Below are positions 11,975 to 24,100 of a DNA stretch of 64,000 nt, piece by piece. Position numbers and translations under genes: made by a program. The notes beneath the pieces are model-generated. The model saw nothing but the letters and a program-made list of their open reading frames with translations. It was not told where the DNA came from and did no database searches. This stretch comes from Clavelina lepadiformis (taxonomy: Eukaryota; Chordata; Ascidiacea; Aplousobranchia; Clavelinidae), in assembly GCF_947623445.1 (NCBI RefSeq), contig NC_135247.1, positions 18,478,501 to 18,542,500 on the forward strand. Direction: 5' to 3'. Position 1 is the first letter of the stretch. Every line of letters begins with the position of its first letter.

Positions 11975-12880
11975 ATGGATGAATTTAGCGGAGATAGTTT
12001 ATGGACAAAGTCGACTTCAAGCGCAGTATTCACTTCTGAGGGCAACAATGCAACGTTTCAAGGACATGTTCAAAGTCAAGGCCTTATTGAAGATATCTTG
12101 GCCGGTGTTCTGTTGCCAGTGAACTTTTATATGATGGTTGTGGCCGGAATATACCAGCATAAGTGCAACCAGGAAGGTCTCCGCCTCAGCAACACATTAC
12201 TTATGGTATCAGCGATAACCCAGTTTATTAGAATCATCTTCTTTGAAATTGAATTACGAGTGGGACACTTGTCCACAAAATTTTGCAAAGCTTTCAAGTT
12301 CATTACCATCTCTGCTTACTGTTTAGGGCGTTTGTTGCCCTTCGTCGTCCTATGGTTGCGACAAAACGGACTTAATAGATCAACTTTGACTTCCCCGCAC
12401 TTCAACTGCATTAAAATTTACAGCGTTATGGCGCTGGTCGGAATATTGTGCTGCCAAATCGCTTTTTCTGTCTTTCAGCTCGCCCTTGTTGATATGGCGT
12501 CGTCTCCGAGCGGTTGCCTTTACTTGGATGTGGTGACTTTTAAAAAGTACATCGTCATTTTCACACCGATTCATTTTACGATGTCGATCTTATCGCAAAT
12601 TGCGTTGGTGATACTCGTCATCTACCCAATCGTTGTGAATATGGCGCGGACTAGAGGCCGAGACAGTAAATTAAATTCGGCGGTGATTAGAGTAGCTCTA
12701 TGTACGTCGGGATGCATTGTGACCGACGTTGTGTTTCTGCTGCTTAAGTTAATCAGACCACCGGGAGCAGCCGCGTTGTACGTCGCCTTCTGGACCAACT
12801 ACAACAACACATTTATTGAGATATTTGTCTGGTTATCGTTTGTCGACTACAAGCATCGATTTTTCCCATTTGCTAAATAG
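11975..12880 (+). CDS. Intronless seven-transmembrane receptor-like protein
   Basis: A single uninterrupted frame of 301 residues. After an extracellular N-terminus of about 35 residues with one likely N-glycosylation site (NNATF), seven hydrophobic segments follow at roughly 37-60, 73-94, 106-130, 144-170, 188-219, 235-260 and 265-290. A cysteine starts helix 3 (FCKAF) and another lies in extracellular loop 2 (SGCLYLD), the pair normally joined by the GPCR disulfide. The DRY motif is absent (VLWLRQ at the end of helix 3). There is no NPxxY in helix 7, only a short basic tail (DYKHRFFPF). So it is GPCR-shaped but outside the classic rhodopsin signatures, and the ligand is unknown. The ATG is the first Met before helix 1. 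The lack of introns contrasts with its neighbours and suggests either an ancient intronless family or a retrocopy. AATAAA follows the stop by 8 bases. Confidence 0.7.
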   Translation: MDEFSGDSLWTKSTSSAVFTSEGNNATFQGHVQSQGLIEDILAGVLLPVNFYMMVVAGIYQHKCNQEGLRLSNTLLMVSAITQFIRIIFFEIELRVGHLSTKFCKAFKFITISAYCLGRLLPFVVLWLRQNGLNRSTLTSPHFNCIKIYSVMALVGILCCQIAFSVFQLALVDMASSPSGCLYLDVVTFKKYIVIFTPIHFTMSILSQIALVILVIYPIVVNMARTRGRDSKLNSAVIRVALCTSGCIVTDVVFLLLKLIRPPGAAALYVAFWTNYNNTFIEIFVWLSFVDYKHRFFPFAK

Positions 12881-12887
12881 GATCCTG

Positions 12888-12893
12888 AATAAA
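12888..12893 (+). terminator. Polyadenylation signal of the 7TM gene
   Basis: AATAAA begins 8 bases after the stop of the intronless receptor-like gene. Confidence 0.65.
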
Positions 12894-13670
12894 GAGTGAT
12901 TGTGTGTTTGCTAATTAATTTGTAAAGGATACAAATATGTCCTACATTTTTTGCATTGCTCTTTGTCGAAATGAAAACGACATCCTTGGGAAAATGCAGT
13001 AGTAGCCAATGATGGTAACTGCCGCCAGTTATAATTCTTGTTTGTTGCTCTCAAAATTAAAGACCAGCTAAGTTAAAGTGTGACTACTTCATACTTCCAC
13101 TTTTAGAGCTTTTTTCAATTTTTTGTGACGTATTAAACGACTCCGATTTGTGACTTTATTGCTTAATATTGGTCTAACATTTGTAGTAAATTGGCAAAAA
13201 GACAAACTGAACGCTTTGGAACCACCGCTGTGTCTTAGCGCAGAAACATCAACGTGGGTCAGACAGGCGCATGTAGCGTTTAGCAGACATATCGTGAAGC
13301 ATGATAAATGAATACAATAATCATGATGACAAATCATCGTAAATAAAACTGCGACTGGTATCAGAAAATGTAGGTTTATAAAATCATCCACGCGTCAAAC
13401 GCAAGGCAGAATAAGTTGGTCGTAAAAAACAAAGATGTAAAGTAAACGGTCTTGTTCAAGTTTTATTTTAAGGCCAAGGCTTTTCATGTGATGTATGTCT
13501 CACTTCAAAGCGGTTTAACTTTGACTTATGACGGTCGACGAGTAGGTGATGTGGAAAGGCGGCGCATATCCAGGCCGTAAAAGGCCCTCAGCAACTTAAA
13601 CACACGCCCCTTGAGACAAAGCCAATTATGTTCCCTTTAGCGCCATCTCTCGAGGGAATGTTTTAAATGA

Positions 13671-13676
13671 CAGCTG
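13671..13676. promoter_or_regulatory. CAGCTG E-box upstream of spegnb
   Basis: A palindromic CAGCTG, the preferred core of MyoD-type myogenic bHLH factors, lies about 180 bases before a probable non-coding first exon of spegnb (donor AAAG|GTAAGT near 13853). A muscle-type regulator would fit the IQ/Ig muscle-protein character of the gene. A single E-box is weak evidence. Confidence 0.3.
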
Positions 13677-14205
13677 CCTCGGGCTTGCTGTGATAACATC
13701 TGAACATCGCTTGCAGAAACGGGCGTGCCTGGGAACCCGTAAGCTCATTTGAAAAGCATCAAGATGTAGAATTACTTATATCAGTGAAAGGGTGTGGTTT
13801 AGATTTTAGTTCGGTGTTGTCGTTCTGAGAAGCAGACGACTGTTAAGATAAAGGTAAGTTTCTGCCGGTTTAAGGTGTTTAATTAGTTTAAATTTCAACT
13901 AAACGTAGAGCAGTGCGTAGGCCAAAAATGTTAAGTTAGTTGATAGTTGTATTTCTGCTCAACAGTTCTTTACGATATTTATTGCAAATGCTTCATTCAC
14001 TTCTGAAGCATAAAAAAGTTATGAACAGGCAAACAGTAACACATTTCCTGATATTACAACCATCAAATTAATATTCGATTGGATTTAACTAGCTTTAAAT
14101 TCATTTCAAAGCTGCACGTTGTAATCGGTTTCAAATCCAACCGCCCGCAATCTTGCTTTCCACATCTCAGGAAGAATTAACGTTCCGGGATACTTTTTTG
14201 ACTAG

Positions 14206-15637
14206 ATGAGTCGAAGGCGAGCTCCTCCGCCTGGCGTGGACATCGACTTGCAGGACAAAGATGTTCAGAAAGCGGCAAGCATGATCCAGAAGTCCTTCCG
14301 TGGACACAGAGTTCGCAAGAAGCTCATGGAAGACGGCCCGCCGAAGTAAGAAAGAATTATATGACGATGTGTAACCAAGAACAGTAGAAAACATATTCAA
14401 TATTCATATTTATTTACGTATTTGAATAAACATCATATTTCGACTTTCTTGATGTAAGTGTTTGTTCTGGGCAGCATATGGGACATAAGTACATAGACAT
14501 AAGTACATAAGTACTTAATAGCACTAGGATCTAAATCGTTACAGGACTAACTCCACTATTTGGGGAAACATAGACACAGCCATTTTAATATACAGCTTTC
14601 TTTGAACAAAATATGTTTTAGCTTATGGAAATCTGCCGCATATTTACTTCTGTCTTTGTATTAGGTTTCTTGACGAACTTCAAGACGTTACAGTCGTAGA
14701 AGACAGCGCTACTAGGCTAGATTGTTGCCTTGGGGGTTTCCCCGATCCTACTGTGTCGTAAGTTTTTCCAAACCGTATCAGCGTTGGATAAACTTAGTTT
14801 CATTTAAGAGTTGCCAAGCCAAAGCTGTTAACGCATATCGCGTAACACTTGTATAGGAAAGGGAATGTAGCGAAAAGCTTGCATTTACTGACTTGTTATA
14901 ATCCCTATGTAATCATATGCCAAACATATTCCATTGCAATCGCATTACAAATTTGTGGTTGTAGCCTATAACCGTGTGTTCATCCAGTCATAATCAGAAT
15001 GTTATTTTTTTTCGAAAACAGTTGGTTTAAGGACGGGCAGCAAATCAAGGAGGGTGTCAAATATGAAGTGAAATTTGAAGACCCGAATATTTGTTCTCTG
15101 GTCATCAAAAACATCAAGTATGAAGACGCTGGCACTTACGTCTGCAAGGCTTATAACCAGTTCGGAGATGCATTTGATTCAGCCAAAGTTACAGTCAACA
15201 GTACGTCACGAACAGTTTACCCTAAACAATTTGCTTTATACTTTTCCTTATGCGCCTTGTGGATATAGGTCCTGCAAAGATTGAGAAGGGTCCACCAAAC
15301 CAGGCCGCCAAAGCCGGGGCAACCATCACACTGACCGCAAAAATAGGCGGAGAACCTGAGCCAGATGTGAGTTTAGGTTGAAAGCAAAATTATCACAAAT
15401 TATTTGGGTTGTAAAAAGCTATCATACTCAGTACTTTGCTTTCTTCTAACCAAGGTCGGTTGGGCTAAAGACGGCGTGGACATCGACGAAGATGACCATA
15501 TTTTCTATGACGTCGATGGCGATACCACCGTTCTGACCATCAAGAATTGCAAGAAAAAAGACGCCGGAAAATACGAAGTTTACGTTGAAAATGAGAAAGG
15601 ATTCGACCACTCGTTTTCTCGCATCGACATCAAATAA
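14206..15637 (+). CDS. spegnb: SPEG-neighbour protein (IQ motif + two Ig domains)
   Basis: Five coding exons, 14206-14345, 14665-14757, 15022-15200, 15269-15366 and 15455-15637, join in phase into 230 residues. Human SPEGNB is about 238. An N-terminal segment (VDIDLQDKDVQKAA) leads into an IQ calmodulin/light-chain-binding helix (IQKSFRGHRVRKKL) and GPPK. Next comes an I-set Ig domain (W in SWFKDG, DAGTYVC), then the linker SPAKIEKGP and a second Ig domain (GEPEPDVGW ... DAGKYEVYVENEKG). The order and several exact short matches identify SPEGNB, an orphan relative of the SPEG/MLCK/titin Ig proteins. It is likely a sarcomere-associated scaffold, but its role is not established. The ATG at 14206 lies 35 bases inside the exon. 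A non-coding exon probably ends near 13853. AATAAA lies 12 bases after the stop. Confidence 0.9.
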
Positions 15638-15648
15638 TTTGGTAATTC

Positions 15649-15654
15649 AATAAA
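15649..15654 (+). terminator. Polyadenylation signal of spegnb
   Basis: AATAAA lies 12 bases after the spegnb stop. A second AATAAA at 15777-15782 could be used alternatively. Confidence 0.65.
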
Positions 15655-15659
15655 ATTCA

Positions 15660-17879
15660 TGACATTTACTGGCAAGACATTGATCTGGATTCATGATTTT
15701 GTTGAACGTTTAACTGCATAAATTTCTTACGATTAGTTTTTATGCATTTCAATTTTAATCTTTTCCAAATCGATCAAATAAAGCATCCCGATAAAATGTT
15801 TGTTTTCAAACGTGCAACATTCAATAAATTAACGAAAATCTCCATCACATAAAGCTATAGGGTTATTGCACTAACAAAACGGATGACGTAAATGCCACAA
15901 GTTGAAAGTTATTTAAGGAATAGCTTTATCTTTTTCACTCTAAAGCAAAGCAAATATATCTATTTCAATTACTCATAGTTGTCACATTGAATGGTGCATT
16001 TTGCATCAAGTAGTTTAGAAAAGTCAGACAAAACAACTTCATCTAAATAGAGCGTTATCATGACTATAAAGTTGAAACATTCCTGTAAATAAACAAATAG
16101 ATTGTTAACGACAATTATAGTGCGTGTTAATTCGACAAACATCAGCTGATGAACCTGAATACGTAGCAAGAAAAGCACAGAGGGCTCATGACCACGTAGC
16201 AGTTTGGAAATTTCACAACGATGTAGTTCCACACAAAAATCTTACATTTAGACATCATCTTACCTCATAGACTTAACCGAACATCTCATAACACATCTCA
16301 AACAGCTTAAAAAATACAACTTGCAATTTTCTCGTTGAATCTTTGGAACGATATTTGATATATTCACGTTGAGATAGGTGAGATTTAAATATCAGGCTTA
16401 TATTCATCGACTCTGTCCACAATGCCAATAACCTATACCACAGTGACCAGGCTAAATAGCCGTGCCTTATGCTAACTATTTAACCTAACCCCGTTTAAGC
16501 GAAATCAAACTTTTCCATGTCCAATCTCCTAACCTATGACATGACTTATGACATATCATTAAGGCAGCAAAATGAATTGAATATTACTGGTTATATGTTG
16601 GGAAAGCTTCGAAAACAATTGTCCACAATAAAGGAATATAATGTACCATTGGTTTAAATGGTTTGAAGCATTAAAAGTTATTAAAAGCATTAAGCATTAA
16701 AAACCAGCTAATTAAAACAACACTCCAGTACTCCCAACTTTCGTAATGACGTTTTCTCGAAGCAACAACTTTCGATGACGTTCTTTATTAGACCACATTT
16801 TCCAGCATCATCCACGTCTAAACCTTCAGTTTCAAGCTTCATAATTTTCAAGCACTTACAGCCTGTAGCCCTGTACCAGTGTGAGCGGCCTCCAGTCTAA
16901 ACTTGACTTGCACCAGACTTAAGACATGCCAGGTCCAGGCTCGCCAGGTGGCGCATATGCCGTTATGGACCAGGATATGAGAGTGTCCTGCATGGAACCT
17001 GTGATCGAGTCAAAGCATGTGTTGTGCATCTAACCGCCGTTGTTTAACTTCGTGTATGATCGTAGCATGACGTTTCACTTTAAACAACAAAATAATCTTA
17101 CTAGCATGACCTACCGCTCTAAGGCGAAGGAATGATTTCTTATAAGAAACATGTCTATAGACGTACAAATTATAGCTTTCGAGTCGAAGAAAGAATGATT
17201 GTTTTAAGAATCCAAATCTGTATTGCTTTGAAGTGGAACGGCAAACATAAATAAATCAATACTAAAGACATCGTAAGAACAAAATTGACGCAAGTGAATA
17301 CAATGAAAATAGATAAACTACAACAAAAAATATCTTTCAAAGCTTCAAAATACGCATCGTGGCGAAATTCGTTTTACGTTTTATCAACAAGTTTGTAAAC
17401 AACAACTACTTTACCTTCACGTTCAATACCAAGGTCGTAAAACGCATTTTAGTAGTCGCCTAATCTCTGCAGAAAAACTAAGCTGGCAGTCGTAGAGAAG
17501 CCCAATGTGGCGATAACCCAAAACGCTGGGACGTCAAAAACAAATTACAATTTACATTGGATGAAAAATGCGCTCAGTTACAACGCAACCTCAATAATGC
17601 GATAATTCGCGAAAGAAAAAACAAAAGCTAGAAAAATCGGCATCATTTCGAAACACCTTGTCGTCAGGAAAGCAACAAAAACTTTAAGAAATGGCGCAAA
17701 ATGTCTCCACAAATAAAACAGCGTCGCTGTCGAGCATCTTTCATTTAATACATCTCCGTCAGAGGGCACTAATGATTTGCCATCGCGCATTGTTCCATCT
17801 TCTTTTCCCGCACTCTACCACGGCCGCGAGCAAGATTGTGATGATGTCATATTCAATGACGTATGCTGCCGATGACGTG
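15660..17879. other. Intergenic between convergent spegnb and wnt10, no gene seen
   Basis: AT-rich sequence between the 3' end of spegnb (+) and the 3' end of wnt10 (-). Only short non-protein-like frames. No RNA gene was recognised. Confidence 0.45.
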
Positions 17880-20800
17880 TCAGTTACACACAGAAACACG
17901 CTCTGTCCATTCGCAGGTATCGCAATAGACATGGCAACACCAATGGAACTTGCAGCGGCACTTTTCCATTCTCCGGACTTCGTAACTTCGATGGCCACGG
18001 TTACAACACAAGTGGGCGCAAGAACTTGTGTCGTTGCGGGAGGCGTTGGCGTTGCAATATCGCCCTCTGGTGCCTTGAACATTAATGCTCGGGTCCACGT
18101 CGCAGTAAGTTGGAGAACGCTCGAGAAAAATGAGACTCTCCTTCGGAAAATTTTGCTTCGCAGCGCTGGGAGTTTGTACCGAATTTTCCTCGATGATCTC
18201 GTTGCTGCAAAGACAACGCCAAGGTGAAGTGCGTAAAAAATCAAGACAAAAATTACATTTCAGCTGCAAATAATTTCTCGTAAGTCAGCGCGCAACGATC
18301 TGTCCTTAAACACTTCGCATTTACCGATCTCAGGCCGCGACAGGCGAAATGTGTCCCGGAAATCGTCGAACGCGACCTTCTTGGTCGCCGCCACTCACCA
18401 GGAATCAAACCTGCCGCGCAAGGACTTTGAAACGTGTTGCAATTTCTGATCTGATCCTAATCGCAACTTCCACCCGTAACAAACAAGTGACGTCAGAGTT
18501 TTCGATGCACCAAAGTTGGGGGGTGGCGGTTTACGAAGATGAAAGCTTCTACTGAGGGCCCGCGGCTAATTTTTCGCTGCGCTAAACGGGCATTAATGCG
18601 CAGGAAATCCGAGATGAAAATACGCGATCTCTGTTGGACGTTGAACTCGCAAAATAATGTTCTCATAGTCGCAACCTTTGTCTACATTTCTTTGCACCTA
18701 ATTTATTTCAACATGTCAGTCTCTATTCGCGGGTAGTCAGCGATTTGTGACGTCGGGTTGTGCTTGAGCGTGTTACGTCACTTGCAAACATAAACGCCAT
18801 CGAAAGGTCATTTTGGGTACGCTCAGCTTCTAATCAACTCGCTAAACAAAAGTCATAAAAGACTTGCACAGCAGATGTGGGGCGGATTCTGATGTCATAG
18901 ACACAAAGAGCTGCGTCACAATCACGCCAACTCACCTCAAATTGTCGGAATCGATGGCCAGGGCGTTGTCATATTTCCTCTTCAGTTCGTCACCAACTGT
19001 TTTAAAGACGGGAGGAGCTTTCCAACAGGTCCTCTGACTGCAGGAGCCAGACTGACCGTGGCATTTGCATTTGTCTCTCATGTTATTGGACACGATCTGT
19101 GGATATGGACAACATGGTTTGCAAAATCTTTCAACGCTTTTCTAGATCCTCGCATCGCGCGTTTCGTGTCGCACCGAGCGTTGTTTCTTTACAAATAAAA
19201 CAAACTTTAAAACACTTACCAGACGGCCCACTCTGTTATTGTGAAGTCGCATCTCGGACGTTCTGAACATGGAGTGTCCCCGTGAATCAAGGAACTTTCG
19301 AGAGAAGTCGTTGCCGTAGTTGACGTTATCGCCGCAACCCGCGTGTTCAAACGTCTGCGCTTCCACATTGGCCCTTTGCGCCCTGTTCAAACCCTGACAA
19401 AGATGATTATTAATTAATTATAATGAATAGATTTTATAAATTTAGCAATAATACGTATAGCGGGTTTCTTCCTAACATAACGGTTTTCTACTCGGCAGAA
19501 ATCCAGTAACACTGAAACCTTACATCAAAACTGAAAACACCTTGGTGAAATCTTACCGCGTTTCCGTTCCTGAATTGTCGGAAAATTTCCTTGCGTCGCC
19601 CGGCGCTCAGAGACTTCGTTGGCGGCGGAACACATTCGCATTCCTTAATCTTGCCGAGAGCACACGCACGTGCAACGGCGTGAGCGACACCGGCCGACGT
19701 AATCGCATAAGAAAATGCCGTTTCAGGATAACCTTACAATGAAAAGAACATCAACGATAACTCATTGAATAAAGACTTAAAGCAGTCGGTGTGTCGTCCT
19801 TGATTTTCAAAGGTGACAACCCGAACCAGCATTCAACTACGAAGCGTTTCTTTGCGGAAAATGCAACAATTCTTTTACTTCCATGAATGGGCATGAACTA
19901 CAAGTTTTCATCAACAAGTTGCTACGTCAGATCTGAGAAGTTTGGGATATTTCAGAATCATGTCGCTTAAAATTCTTTCGCGTTGTACTCGAAGAAATTT
20001 AAGCGGATCAGGGAGAATAATTCGCGGTCAATGCCGGAAGATTCAATAAACAAAAGCACCCTCTTCGCGGTTTGCCAACATTTTTCAACTAATCTAGTAA
20101 AAAATTACCTGTCCCACTCGACAAAAACGAGCTGGTGTGGGGAATGTTATTCCTCGTCTCCAACGCGCTGCAGTTCCAGCGTTGGTTTTTGAACTGATGC
20201 TTACATTCGTGGATGGCAATCTGCAGACCCTGAAATAAAATCAGAATTCCATTGACTCCATCGTTAATACTACGGCGGTTTACATCGCGCGTATATAAAT
20301 CTGACGACATAATTTATGGTTCTCGGGCACTTGTGGAAAAATATTTAAAAGCTTAACTTTCCGCTAAAGCGGCACAGGTGGGAAGACTCGAAACTGGAAG
20401 TTCGAAATTACGGTTCTTAGCTTAATTAATACCTTGCGTGCTGCAAACGAGGTGTTATTACAAAGGTATCTGATGGCTTACATATCATTGATCGCTGCCT
20501 ATTTTTTGCTGAAATGTAGCAAAAGTCACACAAATAAATCTAAATTGAATGAAAAGGTACCAGCCGGAAGTTTGTCAAAATCGAACTTTGAAACTTCAAA
20601 GTAAATTTTATAGGACGTTTTGCCGCGGTTAAAAAGCGCTATAAGGCGCTGCATCATCGAAATGACAAGAGCGATCAAAAATAAAGCCGCATCAATCAAT
20701 ATTGTGATGCAACAGTGATTGTTATGACATAACAGGCGCCAGCTCGCTTCAACCAATGAAAACTGGATGTAAATAAAGACAAACAATGCGATAATTGTGA

Positions 20801-21171
20801 CCACACAGCATGTCACGAATTACGGATTAGAAAAATTATACAACAGGCTCAGCCCCGCCATTAAAAATATTAAAAATCTCAAAAAAACTAAAATCAAAAA
20901 GTCAAGTGCGACCGAAATCAATGTCAATGTAATAAACGACCGCGCTCTCCCACCAACAAACCACATCAGCTAATTTAAAAACAAAAATTCAAAAGTTTGT
21001 CAATTGTCATAAATTACCTGCAGCGCGGCGGCAACCGCAGAAGGATGCTCGTAGCATTGTCTTTGTTGGGTTGGGGTCAGTCCCAGAGTATTCCCGCAGA
21101 CGGTATTCGCGTTCACCGCTCGACTTTCGCGCGTCATCCTCGAACGCAGGTAATCTCGCAGAGCATGCGTC
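17880..21171 (-). CDS. wnt10: Wnt10 secreted signalling ligand (signal-peptide exon not found)
   Basis: Lipid-modified secreted ligand for Frizzled/LRP receptors. Exons on the minus strand: 21171-21018, 20229-20109, 19732-19557, 19393-19220, 19096-18936 and 18204-17880. All join in phase and give about 370 residues. Wnt hallmarks: the WNC motif ([12 protein letters not shown]), [26 protein letters not shown], the palmitoleoylation site [10 protein letters not shown], and the C-terminal cysteine knot with CKFHWCC ending in VSVCN. The stretch [10 protein letters not shown]...LETRNNIP and the final exon match WNT10 rather than WNT6 or others. The first exon with the signal peptide must lie above 21171. 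I could not identify it, so the 5' limit is incomplete. Short introns (about 130-900 bases) are typical of the window. The long open frames antisense to the last exon are shadows. Confidence 0.85.
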
Positions 21172-24100
21172 CTATGAAGAAAGCCATACTTGAAGACACG
21201 GCTATCAAATTTTAAGATAAAAACATCGCGATATATTGTTGCGTGATAAAAATCAGGTAATGTGACACATTTTACGTAATGACGTAACAATTCAGCGTCT
21301 TGAAAGGAACTTCTGATGATGCAATGTCGATAGAATTAGTGGCAGCTATGAACGAAGATATTAAATCAAATATCTAACACTAACAGAGTTACTAGTTAGC
21401 CAGGCCAAGTTCATCTGTCTAGACGTTAAATGCGCTTCAGAGATTAATTTGTGTTTACAAGGTTCATCAATAGCCGGCAAAACCTTAAATCTCAGCAAAA
21501 AATTATAAGTCACCTTTTCCACTTCTCCTTATGACAACACAATAACACTTCATCACGATAAACAGAGTTAAGTTATTATTCGGTGGAAATACCACACAAA
21601 GCATGTAAGTCAAACAGCCTTAGAGATTACGCGACCACCGTCGTGAAATCTGTGTTAACAAAAACTGAGCCCCTGTTGCCAGTTTGCTGGTGCAGGTCAA
21701 GCAGGGTCAACGAATGCTCAAATAATAACACGTGACCAGTAGAGTACATTAGCTTGCTTATGGTAAGCGATCTAAGGATAAACTGGGAACCGCTTGTTAG
21801 CGTAAAATTAGCTGAAAACAAGGCTATGCAACACGGTTAAGTCTCTTATTTACCGAATAATAGCCAGAAGCTATTACCGTAACTCGCTGGCCTATTTACA
21901 CCTTAGACCCGTAACCGAAAAGTGGGAAATATGTTGGTAAATCAAAAACACCTTTCACAAGTTCGCACAAATAAGATCCTTGTGTGCTATCAATCTGCTG
22001 AAAGTGTCGCGATGCCGACGTTCACCCGCGATTAGGCGTTTGGGGCGAACAAAAATTAGCAAATCTTCTCCAATGCAGAGGTAATCTCTGCGCTAACTGT
22101 GCATATGTTGTTGTGTTCACAACCATCCCATACATAATGTAGCAGTAGTTACCAGGCATATATACAAAGGCGCTAAATGTATGTACATTTGCTTAGTATC
22201 TATTCCACGGTGCCAGCAAAAGCAACAAATGTCGGTCAAAAAAGGTGGTTTGTGGTGCTGTAACTTCACTACCGCTGCCACATTCACAAGCAATGATTAC
22301 GATCTGTACTTATCCATGTGTGCCAGCACAAGCAATATAAGTTCAGTTGAATTAGAAGTCGCGATCACGAACTGTGGGTCATGATGCTGACAGCAAGATA
22401 GGCTAAGTATGCTCACCCGAATAGAGTTGAAAGCAAAGCAACAAACACGAAGGTTGTCTTCATATTATCCCAATATCACGCAAAGTAATCCAAAGTTCAG
22501 AGAAATTTCCAACACTTTTATCGTCAAAGGACGCGGTTTACTTATCTCTTCAGAATTTATGCTACAAAACTATTTGATTCGTTCTGTGCAACTCTGTAGT
22601 CGTGGGTTATCTGAAACAAAAGCGACGGAGAGCGATTATATATCGATGCGCTGTCCCTTGTCGGGCTATTACTTACTATTATGACATAATAAAACGTTTA
22701 TTATGATCTGTAGACTTTACCGTGACACGCCGTTTCTTGAATCTATCTCTTTATACAAAATTAAACTTGACGTAGCGTCACGTCATAAAGGGTGTGGATT
22801 GCCTTTCATTTTTACATACCATTACAAGTCAGTGACTGGTTATTTGAACTTAATGCTCTGACTGATCGCTCTGTGACACCCACTGAGGGTGATGCCGCCC
22901 ACATATTAATACACTAATTAAAGGCTGCTATAACGGCGTTACATCATAACTTATTTCAAGGGGATTTTCCTCACAATACCTTGCAGCTTTGCATAACCCA
23001 CAACCCGCAACCAGGCAAAACAACATTGATCAAAGTTGAGCAATTGAGGTTGAGCAGTTGAGGTTTTTTGCAAACAATTGCTTAATAGCAATGCCCTGCA
23101 CGTGCTGGTATTGCGAAACACTAAACAACAACCGGTAATTGTGCCAGGACATTGTGACATCATATAAGCGCGTGTAAGCAAGTGTCCTAATATCCTTAAG
23201 TGCAAAGTGATACCTTTGAAATGTGAGAAGGGCTTTCAATGCATCATACACTTTAAGAATTACAAAGGGAACAGGCGTTTATTAAATTTCATAAGCGTAT
23301 GTAAAACATTAGTCCCAAATTCCTAGCAATCCTTTATTACGTCAGCAGTTATCGAATCGCAAGAGGACAGAGAAATGTTAGATCATAATTGAGTTATTTT
23401 AAGTTAGTTGACCCATGATGTTGTTTTAGGAATAGCTCGACAAATAATTTAACGGGACTATGTTTCAAACAGTAGCCAAAATAGACGGCCTTTATGAAGC
23501 ATATAACCCTACCTTGCACGTGAAAACAATTTTCCTCATACACTACGCGTTAGTGGTAACCGATATGACAAATTACAGGGAAAATTATGTCGTCATAAAA
23601 GGATTAACAATAATGAAAGGAAGCGCCATGCCCCTGGTCTGACGTAGTAACATCAAATACAACAAAAACGTGTACATTGTCTTCTTCTACCTAGGGACAG
23701 CGAACGATTCTTACAAACAATGCAGCACGTGGCGTATTAATTAACGGCTTAAAAATGCAGCGACAGTTGATTAATGTGAAACAAAACGCCAGAAAACTTT
23801 TCAGCTAAAAATGACTGTTTTCTGCCAGTGGCTGTGGCGTCAACCTGCTTTGTTTAATGACTTATAACAAGACGACGCCACAAACCAATTTTATGTCAAA
23901 TTTAAGCCGCCATTGTACCGGCTCAAACCAACAGCATTGTTTAGGCTAAAATCGTCATAATACTCACTTTCAGACCACTTTGTCTCCGCGCTAAAAATAT
24001 CAAAACTGTGCAAAGTAATTCGACCTCACCAGGCTACAGACCTAATCTTAATTATGCCCAATTTTTCCAAACTGTTCTGGTCTTACAACGGCTGTCACAC

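Noticed and set aside
17691-18227. 178-residue plus-strand open frame
   Set aside because: Antisense shadow of the wnt10 last exon, whose minus-strand reading has the full Wnt C-terminal cysteine pattern.
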